NCBI RefSeq assembly: GCF_018613605.1
Contig: NZ_JAGGPU010000006.1
Location: 292,411 to 356,410 of the forward strand
DNA: 64,000 bases
DNA from: Pedobacter sp. ISL-64
GTDB lineage: Bacteria > Bacteroidota > Bacteroidia > Sphingobacteriales > Sphingobacteriaceae
Direction of reading: 5' to 3'
This document shows, in pieces, positions 16,425 to 26,570 of this stretch; position 1 is the first letter of the stretch, and each line of letters begins with the position of its first letter. The notes beneath the pieces are model-generated. The model did not search any database. It saw only the letters and a program-made list of their open reading frames with translations, and had not been told where the DNA came from. The position numbers were made by a program, and so were the translations under genes.

Positions 16425-17540
16425 ATGAAACCCGAAACCCTTGCTATTCACGCTTCTAATCTTGTAAAAAGCATTACTGGCGATGTTACCCTACCTATTA
16501 ATCTATCAACAACTTTTTTTCGTGATGAAGATGGAGGTTATCCCGGAGGGCATATGTATAGCAGGGTAAGCAATCCAAACCGGTCTGCTTTAGAAAACAC
16601 TGTAGCCACATTAGAATATGGCGAAGATGCTGCTGCTTTTTCTTCAGGCAATACCTGTGGTATGGTTTTGTTCCAGGCCTTAAAACCTGGTAGCCACATT
16701 ATTGCTCCTGATGATATGTATTGGGGTATTAAAAAACAGCTTCTTACGATTTTTAACGATAGTTTGGAATTTGATTTTGTTGACCAAACTGATTTAAACC
16801 TGATCCAATCGAGCATCAAACCTAACACCAAATTGATCTGGATCGAAACCCCATCTAATCCATTATTAAAGATTACCGACATCGAACAAATTGCCAAAAT
16901 AGCTAAAGCTAAAAACATTACAATGGCCTGCGACAGCACCTTTGCTTCTCCTATTTTACAAAACCCGATTTTACTGGGTGCTGATATTGTAATGCATAGC
17001 AGTACCAAATACCTGGGTGGCCATAGCGATGTACTTGGCGGGATTCTGGTAACAGCAAAAAAGGACGAGTTGTGGGAGAAAATCAAAAACATACAGCAAA
17101 CGGGTGGTGCGGTTCCTTCTCCCTTTGATTGTTTTCTGTTAACCAGAAGCATTAAAACACTAGCTTATCGCATGAAAGGCCATTGTGAAAATGGAAAAAT
17201 TATAGCTGACTATTTAAACGGACATCCAAATGTTGAAGCTGTTTTTTATCCAGGCTTGGAAAGTCACCCACAGCACGAAATTGCAAAGAAACAAATGAAA
17301 GATTTTGGTGGAATGATGTCGTTTTTGGTTAAAGGAGGTGTTGAAAAGGCCCACAAAGTAGTAAATAAGGTTCAGCTATTTGCGCAGGCTACCAGTTTAG
17401 GTGGTGTAGAAAGTTTAATTGAGCACCGTTATTCGGTGGAAGGCCCTGATAGTAAAACGCCAAAAAATTTACTTCGTATTTCTGTAGGCTTAGAGCATGT
17501 AGACGATATTATCGCCGATTTAGCACAGGCGTTGGGTTAA
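16425..17540 (+). CDS. Cystathionine gamma-synthase/lyase-like PLP enzyme
   Basis: Cys/Met metabolism PLP-dependent enzyme of 371 residues. The PLP lysine is K195 in HSSTKYLGGHSD, and the phosphate-binding start YSRVSNPNR and the aspartate motif ACDSTFASP are present. Members make cystathionine from an acylated homoserine and cysteine, or cleave cystathionine or methionine; sequence alone does not decide, so no symbol is given. It lies 2.8 kb before the metY-metX cluster but has no SAM riboswitch of its own in the 122-base upstream gap. A palindromic repeat follows the stop codon. Confidence 0.9.
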   Translation: MKPETLAIHASNLVKSITGDVTLPINLSTTFFRDEDGGYPGGHMYSRVSNPNRSALENTVATLEYGEDAAAFSSGNTCGMVLFQALKPGSHIIAPDDMYWGIKKQLLTIFNDSLEFDFVDQTDLNLIQSSIKPNTKLIWIETPSNPLLKITDIEQIAKIAKAKNITMACDSTFASPILQNPILLGADIVMHSSTKYLGGHSDVLGGILVTAKKDELWEKIKNIQQTGGAVPSPFDCFLLTRSIKTLAYRMKGHCENGKIIADYLNGHPNVEAVFYPGLESHPQHEIAKKQMKDFGGMMSFLVKGGVEKAHKVVNKVQLFAQATSLGGVESLIEHRYSVEGPDSKTPKNLLRISVGLEHVDDIIADLAQALG

Positions 17541-17547
17541 AAAGAAT

Positions 17548-17648
17548 CGTCATTGCGAGAAGGCTTTTTCAGCCGACGAAGCAATCTTACAACGGTCGCT
17601 ACTAGCGTGCGCTTTAAGATTGCTTCGTCGTTCCTCCTCGCAATGACG
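17548..17648. repeat. Dispersed palindromic repeat, CGTCATTGCGA family
   Basis: Ends CGTCATTGCGAGAAGG and CCTCCTCGCAATGACG are complementary, with GACGAAGCAATCTTA / TAAGATTGCTTCGTC as an inner perfect stem. It fills the gap between two convergent genes and could terminate both. Copies are at 33306-33391 and, decayed, at 43886-43988. Confidence 0.88.
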
Positions 17649-17665
17649 AATATTTGTTTTGAAAT

Positions 17666-18682
17666 CTATTTAGGATTGCAAATCGTAGTCAACTTCAACG
17701 AATAATTTGCCTCCAGAGGCTCATTAGTCTGTGCTAAACGTTGCGAACCTGTATTAGCTGGGCAGGCAATGTCACCAGCAGCATCATATATTAATTTTGT
17801 ACCACCAGCCAATAATTCTTTAGGTACATAAACCTGTACCTTGGTAATCGAATAACCAGAAGGAAAATAACGTACATAATAACCGTCAGGGTGTTTGGTC
17901 CAGATACCGCTTGGCACATCGCTTCTTGGTGGCGCCATACCCGCTATAATCGCATATTTTTCCATGTCGGCATAAGTATAATTTCCAGACGAAACCAGTT
18001 GACGGATATTATTTTCTGCTTCAAAAACAGCCCTCACCCCTGATGGTAACTGGTCTTTAGCCTTTTCCATTACATCAAAAGGCAAAACACCTAAAGCACC
18101 GCCTTCCAATTGTGTAAGTTGTTTTGGCGTTAACAATTTAATGGCGGTTACTTTAACCTGTCCATTAAAATCAGCAAATTTTGTTCTTGCAATAATGGTC
18201 CATAATAATGCCTGAATGTCGTGTTGGTCTACATCAGAATGCTTTTCTGCACTTTTCAGTATTGAAACCACAATTTCTTCCTTCGGGCCTAAAACAGGCG
18301 CAAACATGTAACCATCACCCTTTGATGGGGCAAAAGTTCCTGCTTTTAGACAATAACTTTTATTGGTCATTTCGTAAAGCCCCTCGCAAAGCACAAAACC
18401 ACCATCTGGATTTTTAGGCAGTAAATACAAGGGCTGGGCTTTTAAATTTAATGAATTAATAAAATCAGGCAGCTTTTCGCCTTCTCTATTTACGTCTTCA
18501 AAATTAGTGGTAATGGCAGCAGGCTGTTTTAAAAACTTATCTACACCTAAAGCTTTAGCACCCTGGGCAGTGCCCACTTTTAATAATTTATCTTTTAAGC
18601 CTCCGAATTGAGCATTTACATTATTTAAACAAGCAATAGTAAACAACAGGCCTAAACATAGTGATTTTGTATTTTTCATCAT
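17666..18682 (-). CDS. Secreted protein of unknown function
   Basis: I do not recognise the family. From the ATG ending at 18682 it is 338 residues: a Sec signal (KNTKSLCLGLLFTIACLNNVNA-Q in outline), then a soluble body without membrane segments. Visible parts are a short FGGLKDKLLKVGTAQGAKALG stretch as in some DUF4197-like proteins, a helix-rich middle (HDIQALLWTIIARTKF) and a C-terminal portion with WTKHPDGYYVRYFPSGYSITKVQVYVPKEL split by turns and four cysteines in all. It is monocistronic and convergent with the PLP enzyme gene. An in-frame start eight codons earlier is less likely. Confidence 0.7.
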   Translation of the reverse strand: MMKNTKSLCLGLLFTIACLNNVNAQFGGLKDKLLKVGTAQGAKALGVDKFLKQPAAITTNFEDVNREGEKLPDFINSLNLKAQPLYLLPKNPDGGFVLCEGLYEMTNKSYCLKAGTFAPSKGDGYMFAPVLGPKEEIVVSILKSAEKHSDVDQHDIQALLWTIIARTKFADFNGQVKVTAIKLLTPKQLTQLEGGALGVLPFDVMEKAKDQLPSGVRAVFEAENNIRQLVSSGNYTYADMEKYAIIAGMAPPRSDVPSGIWTKHPDGYYVRYFPSGYSITKVQVYVPKELLAGGTKLIYDAAGDIACPANTGSQRLAQTNEPLEANYSLKLTTICNPK

Positions 18683-18812
18683 AATTAATTTAGATAGGTA
18701 CCACAAACTTAGAATTTTAAGCGTTAATTCAGTATTAAAGTTTCAGATTGTCATTGTATCATAAAAATACGCAATTCATTTTCAATGAGTTAATGTAATT
18801 TCAAAATTTTAT

Positions 18813-18843
18813 TTTGTGGATTAAAATTAAATTCAGACATTTG
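18813..18843 (+). promoter_or_regulatory. Possible promoter of the SAM riboswitch operon
   Basis: TTTG (18813-18816), a 19-base spacer and GACATTTG (18836-18843), one base off TAnnTTTG. Transcription would begin near 18850, about 40 bases before the aptamer. Confidence 0.4.
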
Positions 18844-18890
18844 GAATATTATTTGGCAGATAGCTAAATAAAAGTCAATCTTCACGGGTT

Positions 18891-19000
18891 GATTTATAAA
18901 GAAGTGGCGAGAGACTGGCTCGATGACCCACTGGCAACCCTCAGAAAGAGAAGGTGCCAATTCCTGACCGGATAACATGGTGTTATTTGGAGATATAAAT
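18891..19000 (+). promoter_or_regulatory. SAM-I riboswitch (S-box type)
   Basis: The aptamer core is seen directly: CGAGAGACTGGCTCGATGA, then CACTGGCAACC, then AAGGTGCCAATTCC, in the order of the SAM-I consensus (GAUGA, GGCAACC, GGUGCnAAUUCC). P1 can form between ATTTATA (18892-18898) and TATAAAT (18994-19000). The following genes metY, metX and homoserine dehydrogenase are classic targets. No intrinsic terminator follows directly; the ATG of a small cysteine-rich ORF lies nine bases after P1, so SAM binding may hide or expose its start region. I infer translational rather than transcriptional control. Confidence 0.9.
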
Positions 19001-19008
19001 TAGAACTG

Positions 19009-19137
19009 ATGAAAACATTAAATCTTCAATCGCTAAGCGAGCCCAGTACAAACCTTAAAAAGGTAGAACAAGCTTCTATTTCTTTTATTTGTTGTGATAT
19101 GCGTGCGTTTACTTGTATGTGCTGTTGCATACAGTAA
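19009..19137 (+). CDS. Cysteine-rich leader peptide between SAM riboswitch and metY
   Basis: A 42-codon ORF starting nine bases after the riboswitch P1 helix. The first 27 residues are polar and unremarkable; the last 15 read C-C-D-M-R-A-F-T-C-M-C-C-C-I-Q, with Cys at 28, 29, 36, 38, 39 and 40 and Met at 31 and 37. An internal ATG (19099) would give a 12-residue peptide, MRAFTCMCCCIQ. Two hairpins follow (CTTCC/GGAAG, 19147-19176; TCCCG/CGGGA, 19178-19194) before metY. This arrangement fits a leader peptide whose translation stalls when Cys-tRNA is short and so refolds the RNA. That is inference; a functional small peptide is possible. Confidence 0.6.
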   Translation: MKTLNLQSLSEPSTNLKKVEQASISFICCDMRAFTCMCCCIQ

Positions 19138-19213
19138 TTTAAAAATCTTCCTTTTTTGTTTCTTTCAAATTGGAAGGTCCCGGGAAATCGGGATACACCC
19201 TGCTAGGTTTTAG

Positions 19214-20596
<1,383 letters not shown>

Positions 20597-20641
20597 ACCT
20601 CAAACCCCTTTATGGGCTTTTAACAACAACAACATTACAAA

Positions 20642-21739
20642 ATGCATAACAGTAAAAACGATAATGTAAAATCCACTTCAGGGAATTTTGCATCAACATA
20701 TAGTTATAACAAACAGTTTAAATTAGAGAGCGGAAAAAAGATCCGTAACCTGCAAGTTGCTTATCAAACTTATGGCAAATTAAATGCAAATAAAGATAAT
20801 GTAATTTGGGTTTGCCATGCACTTACCGCCAATGCTGATGTTTTTGAATGGTGGGAAGGTTTGTTCGGCGAAAATGCTTTGTTCAATCCCGAAGAGCATT
20901 ATATCGTTTGCGCTAATGTTTTAGGCTCGCATTACGGCAGCACAAATCCATTAAGTACTAATCCCGTAACAGGCTTACCTTATTACCTTTCGTTTCCGCA
21001 GTTTACCATCCGCGATTTAGTATCGGCACACCAGTTATTGGCTTCGCATTTAGGCATTGATTATATTAAATTATTGATCGGAGGTTCTTTAGGCGGGCAG
21101 CAAGCTGTTGAGTGGAGTATTTCGGAGCCGAATAAAATTGAAAACCTGATCTTGATTGCGACTAATGCAGCGCATTCTCCATGGGGAATTGCTTTTAACG
21201 AAAGTCAGCGTTTGGCCATTACTACTGATAGAACTTTTTATGCCAACCAGCCAAACGGTGGCAGCAAAGGTTTAAAAACAGCCCGTAGCATTGCACTTTT
21301 AAGTTATAGAACCTACAGCGCTTACGGTAGTACACAGGTAGAAAGCGTAAACGATAAAACCGACAATTTCAGATCCTCTTCTTATCAGAATTATCAGGGA
21401 GAAAAACTGATTAACCGTTTTAACGCCTACAGTTATTATTATTTAACCAAAGCAATGGACAGCCACAATGTGGGCCGTAACCGCAAAAGCATTGCCGATG
21501 CACTAAAATTAATTACGGCAAATACTTTGGTAATCGGGATAGAAAATGACGTTTTGTTTCCTTTATCGGAGCAAAAATACCTGGCCGATCATATCCCAGG
21601 AGCAGAATTTAGTGCCTTGCACTCAGATTATGGTCACGATGGATTCTTAATCGAAACAGATGCCTTGACTAATGTAATAGGAAACTTTATCAAGGAAAGC
21701 CGGAATAAAAAAATAATCAAACTACAGCATACCGCTTAG
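20642..21739 (+). CDS. metX: Homoserine O-acetyltransferase MetX
   Basis: Alpha/beta-hydrolase-fold enzyme that acetylates homoserine with acetyl-CoA, committing it to methionine. The 365 residues match the family. The nucleophile S149 is in the elbow GGSLGGQQA; the acid is in IENDVLFP and the histidine in DYGHDGFL near the C-terminus. CHALTANADVFEWWEGLFG is the typical oxyanion/first-strand region. It sits 45 bases after metY and 131 bases before homoserine dehydrogenase on the same strand, so the product flows straight to MetY. SAM-level control through the upstream riboswitch is likely. Confidence 0.95.
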   Translation: MHNSKNDNVKSTSGNFASTYSYNKQFKLESGKKIRNLQVAYQTYGKLNANKDNVIWVCHALTANADVFEWWEGLFGENALFNPEEHYIVCANVLGSHYGSTNPLSTNPVTGLPYYLSFPQFTIRDLVSAHQLLASHLGIDYIKLLIGGSLGGQQAVEWSISEPNKIENLILIATNAAHSPWGIAFNESQRLAITTDRTFYANQPNGGSKGLKTARSIALLSYRTYSAYGSTQVESVNDKTDNFRSSSYQNYQGEKLINRFNAYSYYYLTKAMDSHNVGRNRKSIADALKLITANTLVIGIENDVLFPLSEQKYLADHIPGAEFSALHSDYGHDGFLIETDALTNVIGNFIKESRNKKIIKLQHTA

Positions 21740-21870
21740 AAAGGTATAAGGAAGAGGGTGTAAAGGTTGAAGGTGAAAAACTGGGTACCATAATAAAATT
21801 TAAAATAAATCACAAAATAAGAACAGCTATATCGGTGTAATCCATTTATCTGTGTAATCACTTTAAAAAA

Positions 21871-23115
21871 ATGAGTAAGAATTTAAAAATCGGTTTATTT
21901 GGTTTCGGCGTTGTAGGACAAGGTTTATTGGATATTATCCAAAGCCAGAACCTGAACCTGGAGATCATTAAAATTGCGATAAAAGACCCAAGAAAGAAAC
22001 GTACCCTTAATAAAGATCTGTTCACTACTGATCGCAACGAAATACTGAACAATACAGAGATCAATACAATTGTAGAATTAATTAACGATGCCGATGCTGC
22101 TTACGAAATTGTAACCACTGCATTAAAAAACGGTAAAAACGTAGTTTCTGCCAATAAAAAAATGATCGCCACACACTTAAAAGAGCTGGTTGATTTACAA
22201 CAAGAGCATGGTACTTCTTTATTGTACGAAGGGGCCGTTTGTGGCAGTATTCCAATTATCCGTAACCTGGAAGAATATTACGACAATGAATTATTCCATG
22301 CTTTGAGTGGAATTTTTAATGGCTCATCTAATTACATTTTGTCGAAAATATTTAATGAGAACCAAAGTTACGACTCGGCTTTAAAAGAAGCACAAGATTT
22401 AGGTTTCGCAGAAACCGACCCGATTTTGGATGTGGGAGGCTACGATCCAAAATATAAACTGGCTATTGCTACAGCACACGCATATGGTTTATTTGTAAAT
22501 CCAGATGCCATTTTAAACATCGGTATACAGAACCTTTCTAACCACGACATTAAATATGCGCGTGAGAAAAACTTTAAAATTAAATTGGTTCCTACGGCAC
22601 GTAAAGTGAATACAAAAGATATCGTAACTTATGTACTACCGAAGCTGGTAGCTAAAGATGATTTCCTTTACAACGTAGAAAACGAGTACAATGCAGTTGC
22701 AGTTCAGGCAGCTTTTGCTGATAAACAATTTTTCTACGGTAAAGGTGCTGGAGGCCACCCTACTGGTGCTGCTGTACTTTCTGACATTGCTGCCTTGCGT
22801 TACGATTACCGTTACGAGTACAAAAAATATCACTCAGAAAATGGCGTAAAACATACCGAAGAAATTTTATTGGAGATTTACCTACGTTATGCGGATGAAG
22901 ATCTGATTACACTGTTAGAATTTGACAACATCAGCGAACGTTATGCTGCAAGCAGCTATAAATATGTGGTTGGAACAGTTAAGTTGGAGCGTTTAATTAA
23001 AAACCGCGACTTGCTTTTGGATGAATCTGTTTTTGTAGCTTATACTGGCAGACAGATTTACAAACAAGAGCAATTGAGTGAAAATGTTTTTGCCCAGGAA
23101 TTGGCAAGCCTGTAA
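21871..23115 (+). CDS. hom: Homoserine dehydrogenase
   Basis: Reduces aspartate semialdehyde to homoserine with NAD(P)H, supplying MetX and threonine synthesis. The Rossmann motif GLFGFGVVGQG is at residues 8-18; SANKKMIATH, EGAVCGSIPIIRNL and the catalytic region LGFAETDPILDVGGYDPKYKLAI (K near residue 198) are diagnostic. The 414 residues include a C-terminal extension after the catalytic domain but no fused aspartokinase. It is the last gene of the met operon, closed by the terminator at 23161-23186. The 131-base upstream gap holds a decayed AAGGTATAAGG-type repeat and two TGTGTAATC words. Confidence 0.94.
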   Translation: MSKNLKIGLFGFGVVGQGLLDIIQSQNLNLEIIKIAIKDPRKKRTLNKDLFTTDRNEILNNTEINTIVELINDADAAYEIVTTALKNGKNVVSANKKMIATHLKELVDLQQEHGTSLLYEGAVCGSIPIIRNLEEYYDNELFHALSGIFNGSSNYILSKIFNENQSYDSALKEAQDLGFAETDPILDVGGYDPKYKLAIATAHAYGLFVNPDAILNIGIQNLSNHDIKYAREKNFKIKLVPTARKVNTKDIVTYVLPKLVAKDDFLYNVENEYNAVAVQAAFADKQFFYGKGAGGHPTGAAVLSDIAALRYDYRYEYKKYHSENGVKHTEEILLEIYLRYADEDLITLLEFDNISERYAASSYKYVVGTVKLERLIKNRDLLLDESVFVAYTGRQIYKQEQLSENVFAQELASL

Positions 23116-23160
23116 TTTATTTTTAAGGTTAATTTTTTTATTTGTTTTGTTGTTAAGTAC

Positions 23161-23186
23161 AAAGGTCGGAGCGAGTCCGACCTTTT
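23161..23186 (+). terminator. Intrinsic terminator of the met operon
   Basis: AAAGGTCGGA - GCGAG - TCCGACCTTTT: a stem of at least nine perfect pairs ending in T residues, 46 bases after the homoserine dehydrogenase stop. Its symmetry and AAA start mean it could also stop the convergent gene. Confidence 0.88.
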
Positions 23187-23193
23187 GCGTTAA

Positions 23194-23643
23194 TCACTTT
23201 ACCTTAATGTATTTTTCGATAATCACCCGGTCTACCCCTGCTTTTTCTACCTTCTCAATGCCTTTCTGAATCAAAGTATCTTTATGGATAGCGAGTTTAA
23301 ACTTAAAAGTTTTGCCTTCCCAATCTTTGTTTTTATAGTATTCTAAATGCTCGGTATAATTATCTTTATCCAATACATAACTTCCTCCACCAGCATCAAA
23401 ACTGCTGGTATCTTTAGGATTAAGGCTATGTTTTAAGAATGCAAAATGTGTATTATTAAACATCTTGATCATTTTCAGCTTGCCAGAATAATCTGTTGTT
23501 TGGCTAGTTCCATTTTCGATGGTTGTAGCTGATAATAATTGCCAGGTACCCTGAATATCAAGGTCTGAACCTTTTTTGCTTGCATCTTTGTTAACACAAG
23601 AAAATAATGAAAGCACTGCCAATAGCATTAAAATGTTTCTCAT
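23194..23643 (-). CDS. Lipocalin-like lipoprotein
   Basis: A 149-residue lipoprotein, lipobox LSLFSC (Cys16). The mature part opens with IQGTWQLLSATTIENG and continues KMIKMFNNTHFAFL, the pattern of the small lipocalin-like / DUF4488-type proteins of Bacteroidota, then a tyrosine-rich region (YTEHLEYYKNKDWEGK) and the C-terminal VDRVIIEKYIKV. The ligand is unknown. It is downstream of the transporter gene at 23685 on the same strand with a 41-base gap, but a functional link is not evident. Confidence 0.75.
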   Translation of the reverse strand: MRNILMLLAVLSLFSCVNKDASKKGSDLDIQGTWQLLSATTIENGTSQTTDYSGKLKMIKMFNNTHFAFLKHSLNPKDTSSFDAGGGSYVLDKDNYTEHLEYYKNKDWEGKTFKFKLAIHKDTLIQKGIEKVEKAGVDRVIIEKYIKVK

Positions 23644-23684
23644 AAATGGGATGTATTAATTTGGTTATTATTTGTTTTAAATAT

Positions 23685-24455
23685 TTATCCCCTTCCAGCC
23701 ATTTTGATCAGCTTGTGTGCGAGGTCTTTCCCTAAGTAACCATCAATTATGGCATGTACAATATATAAAATCGGGGTCATTAAAATAGCCACAACAAATT
23801 TATAGGTATATCCTACTAAACCAATGGCAAAAACCTGTTGCCAGCTGTAATGATATTGAGGATTTATATAAAATGCGATAAAAATGACCACAAAACTATC
23901 AATAAATTGAGAGACTAAAGTAGAACCTGTAGCGCGTAGCCAAAGTGCCCGCTCCCCTGTTATCCTTTTTATTTTATGGAATATCATTACATCAACCATT
24001 TGCCCAATAATAAAGGCCGTAATCGATCCTACAATGATCCACATCCCTTGCCCGAATATCCCCGCAAATGCATTATTCATATTGAGGTCTTCTCCATTTA
24101 TATTTTGATGCACCCAGAAATCGGCGGCAGTTAAATACATCGATCCCCAAACCACAAGAAAAGCAAATGCAATTAATATGGCGGTAAGAATTGATAAGAA
24201 CCGAACCTGTTTAACACCAAAATATTCATTGATAATATCCGTCATGATGAAAATAATCGGCCAGGTTAATACTCCTGCCGACATTACAAAGGATAGATGC
24301 GGAACACCCAGTAAGTTTATATCGAACTTTTTAAAGCCCAGCGTTTCTTCGACACTGAACAATTTAACCCCAATAAACTCTGATAATATAGCATTTGCTA
24401 CAAAAAAGCTACCCAGAATGAGTAGTAAACGGCTTTCTTTTGTCTTAAAAGTCAT
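23685..24455 (-). CDS. Queuosine precursor transporter (YhhQ family)
   Basis: Membrane protein of the VUT/YhhQ (ECF-type S component-like) family that imports preQ0/preQ1 or related queuosine precursors. The 256 residues hold six or seven hydrophobic segments. Family motifs seen are ANAILSEFIGVKLF, PIIFIMTDIINEYFG and the later FIIGQMVDVMIFHKIKR...TLVSQFIDSFVVI. No preQ1 riboswitch is visible in the upstream 170 bases. It is divergent from the Bcr/CflA gene. Confidence 0.88.
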   Translation of the reverse strand: MTFKTKESRLLLILGSFFVANAILSEFIGVKLFSVEETLGFKKFDINLLGVPHLSFVMSAGVLTWPIIFIMTDIINEYFGVKQVRFLSILTAILIAFAFLVVWGSMYLTAADFWVHQNINGEDLNMNNAFAGIFGQGMWIIVGSITAFIIGQMVDVMIFHKIKRITGERALWLRATGSTLVSQFIDSFVVIFIAFYINPQYHYSWQQVFAIGLVGYTYKFVVAILMTPILYIVHAIIDGYLGKDLAHKLIKMAGRG

Positions 24456-24652
24456 AGACTATAAATCTATAAATAAATAGCAGATTTAGTATAACAATCA
24501 TCGTATTTTTAACAGAGCTAACACAAAGATTACGCAGCCACCCGCTTTAATCGTTCAATAATAAAATATGATTTTTACAATCGTTCGACGGTAAAAATAG
24601 GTTAGCAAATTAAATCTCCCAATCTTTGCGGAATCAAAATCTGGTAATCTTC

Positions 24653-25879
24653 ATGGCTAAAAAACAACACTTCTATCTTATACTCATTTTAGGTTCATTG
24701 GCAGCTCTTGGCCCCTTCTCTATTGATATGTACCTACCTGGTTTTGTTGATATTGCAAAGGATTTAAGAAGTAATGAATCAACTGTAGCCCTATCATTAT
24801 CAAGCTTTTTTATCGGAATTTCTGCCGGTCAGTTATTGTATGGACCACTCTTAGATAAATTTGGGAGAAAGAAACCGTTATATTTTGGTTTAGCACTTTA
24901 CATTATAGCTTCTTTTCTGTGTTTAGCCGTAACGGATGTTAATCAACTAATTGTTTTACGTTTTGTGCAGGCCACTGGAAGCTGTGCCACTGCGGTGGCC
25001 TCTGTTGCCATGGTACGGGATCTGTTTTCGGTAGAAGAAAGCCCGAAAGTATTTGCTTCCTTAATGCTGGTGATCGCGGTTTCGCCTATGCTTGCCCCAA
25101 CTGCAGGGGGCTACTTAATTTCGGCCCTTGGCTGGAAATATGTGTTTGTATTTTTAGGATTGATGGCAGTTTTAATGCTCTTGGCTTCAATTTTCAAGCT
25201 ACCGGAGAGCTATAAACCCGATCCGAATTACTCTTTAAAACCAAAGCCTATTTTAACCAATTTCTATACCGTTTTAAAAGAGCCTCAATTTTACACCTAT
25301 GCGCTGATCAGTTCGATTACCTTTTCGGGATTATTCGCCTATGTATCTTCGTCGCCTCAGGTATTTATGAAAATATATGAGGTAAGTAAAACAGGCTACG
25401 GCTGGATCTTCGCCCTACTTTCTGTATCATTTATTGGATCGAGTCAAGTGAACAGCTTGATACTAAAATGGTTTACCAGCAAAAATATTGTAACCTATGC
25501 ACTTATTGCACAGTGTATTTTCAGTTTAATCTTTTTGGTTTTCGCCTTAAATAACTGGTTAAATTTATATTCTACCATAGGCTTTATCGCCTTATTTTTG
25601 GCCTGCTTAGGTTTAATTAACCCAAATGCAGCTGCCTTGTCACTCGCTCCATTTACCAAAAATGCGGGTAGTGCATCGGCCCTAATGGGTGCCTTACAAA
25701 TGGGATTAGGCGCGCTGGCCTCGGTAATGGTAAGTTTATTTAGCGAACACTCGGTTGTGCCTATGCCTTTGGTAATGACAGCAGCTGCGTTTATTGCTTT
25801 AGGCTGTTTGTTAATCGGCAGAAGGTTTATCGCCACTGAAGTAGAAGCATCGTCTGATGCTGCTGTTGCAGCGCATTAA
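24653..25879 (+). CDS. Bcr/CflA family multidrug efflux MFS transporter
   Basis: Twelve-helix drug/H+ antiporter of the major facilitator superfamily, Bcr/CflA type. The start LGSLAALGPFSIDMYLPGF is the family signature; motif A appears as GPLLDKFGRKKPL, and motif C-like GAxxAP occurs as AVSPMLAPTAGGYL. The ATG at 24653 is chosen (408 residues) over an in-frame TTG at 24626. Natural substrates cannot be told; relatives export bicyclomycin, chloramphenicol or sulfonamides. It ends two bases before the convergent PepSY gene. Confidence 0.9.
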   Translation: MAKKQHFYLILILGSLAALGPFSIDMYLPGFVDIAKDLRSNESTVALSLSSFFIGISAGQLLYGPLLDKFGRKKPLYFGLALYIIASFLCLAVTDVNQLIVLRFVQATGSCATAVASVAMVRDLFSVEESPKVFASLMLVIAVSPMLAPTAGGYLISALGWKYVFVFLGLMAVLMLLASIFKLPESYKPDPNYSLKPKPILTNFYTVLKEPQFYTYALISSITFSGLFAYVSSSPQVFMKIYEVSKTGYGWIFALLSVSFIGSSQVNSLILKWFTSKNIVTYALIAQCIFSLIFLVFALNNWLNLYSTIGFIALFLACLGLINPNAAALSLAPFTKNAGSASALMGALQMGLGALASVMVSLFSEHSVVPMPLVMTAAAFIALGCLLIGRRFIATEVEASSDAAVAAH

Positions 25880-25880
25880 A

Positions 25881-26570
25881 CTACGGTACAAATAACTTGT
25901 AGATTATATAGCAAACGATTGTTCCTACGGCAGCAATGATGAAGCCGCTTAATCGTTTCTTTTTAATAAAACAGATTAAGATAATTCCGGAGATGGATAC
26001 CAACGTCATCAGCACTGCCGAAATATCGATAATCCACGACCAGGCCTTACCAGAATCCCTTCCCTTATGCAGGTCATTGATCACAGCCACAGCGCCAAAT
26101 CTGGTGGTGGTTAATTCATATTTACCAGTTTCGCGGTCTATAAAAGAATCGGCAAGGTAACCAGGACCGTTAAAGGTTAAGCTCAGTTCCCTATCGTCCA
26201 TTCTAAAATCACTCAATGCACCTTTGACCTGATATTTGCTTCTGAAAAATTCAACAATCTGCAACTTGTTAATCTTATTCGTATCTGGCTCATTAACCCA
26301 TTTTAAGTTTACTGAACCGGAATCTTTAGTAACCACTTCCTTGCCAGAAGTAAACCAATCTGCATGATTTAAAGTTAAACCCGATACTGCAAAGAATAGC
26401 AGGATCGTAAAACTTACCATTGATAAATAAATGTGCAGCCAGCGTGATAAACCAGCTAAACGCTTTTTACCCTTACCTTTTCCGTTATCTTTTTTAACCT
26501 GCTTTTTTCCCAGGCCGTTAGGTGCAGCCGTTATCTTATTTTTTTGCGGTTCCGATTTTTCTGTAGTCAA
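25881..26570 (-). CDS. PepSY-associated membrane protein
   Basis: A 229-residue membrane protein with a lysine-rich cytoplasmic N-terminus, a first membrane helix with the PepSY_TM signature (RWLHIYLSMVSFTILLFFAVSGLTLNH), a periplasmic PepSY-like domain (KLQIVEFFRSKYQVKG ... YELTTTRFGAVAVINDLHKGRD) and two C-terminal helices. The histidines in LHIYL and NDLHKG are typical and may bind haem or lie near a flavin. The start is a TTG (26568-26570), since an in-frame stop lies four codons upstream with no ATG. It overlaps the 3' end of the ApbE gene by 35 bases, implying translational coupling and a shared redox task. Confidence 0.85.
   Translation of the reverse strand: MTTEKSEPQKNKITAAPNGLGKKQVKKDNGKGKGKKRLAGLSRWLHIYLSMVSFTILLFFAVSGLTLNHADWFTSGKEVVTKDSGSVNLKWVNEPDTNKINKLQIVEFFRSKYQVKGALSDFRMDDRELSLTFNGPGYLADSFIDRETGKYELTTTRFGAVAVINDLHKGRDSGKAWSWIIDISAVLMTLVSISGIILICFIKKKRLSGFIIAAVGTIVCYIIYKLFVP

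Noticed and set aside
16538..17152. 204-codon ORF antisense to the cystathionine-synthase-like gene
   Set aside because: It mirrors a well-supported PLP enzyme gene and has no domain of its own.
24456..24652. preQ1 riboswitch before the queuosine-precursor transporter
   Set aside because: I looked for the preQ1-I hairpin and A-rich tail on the minus strand and found none.
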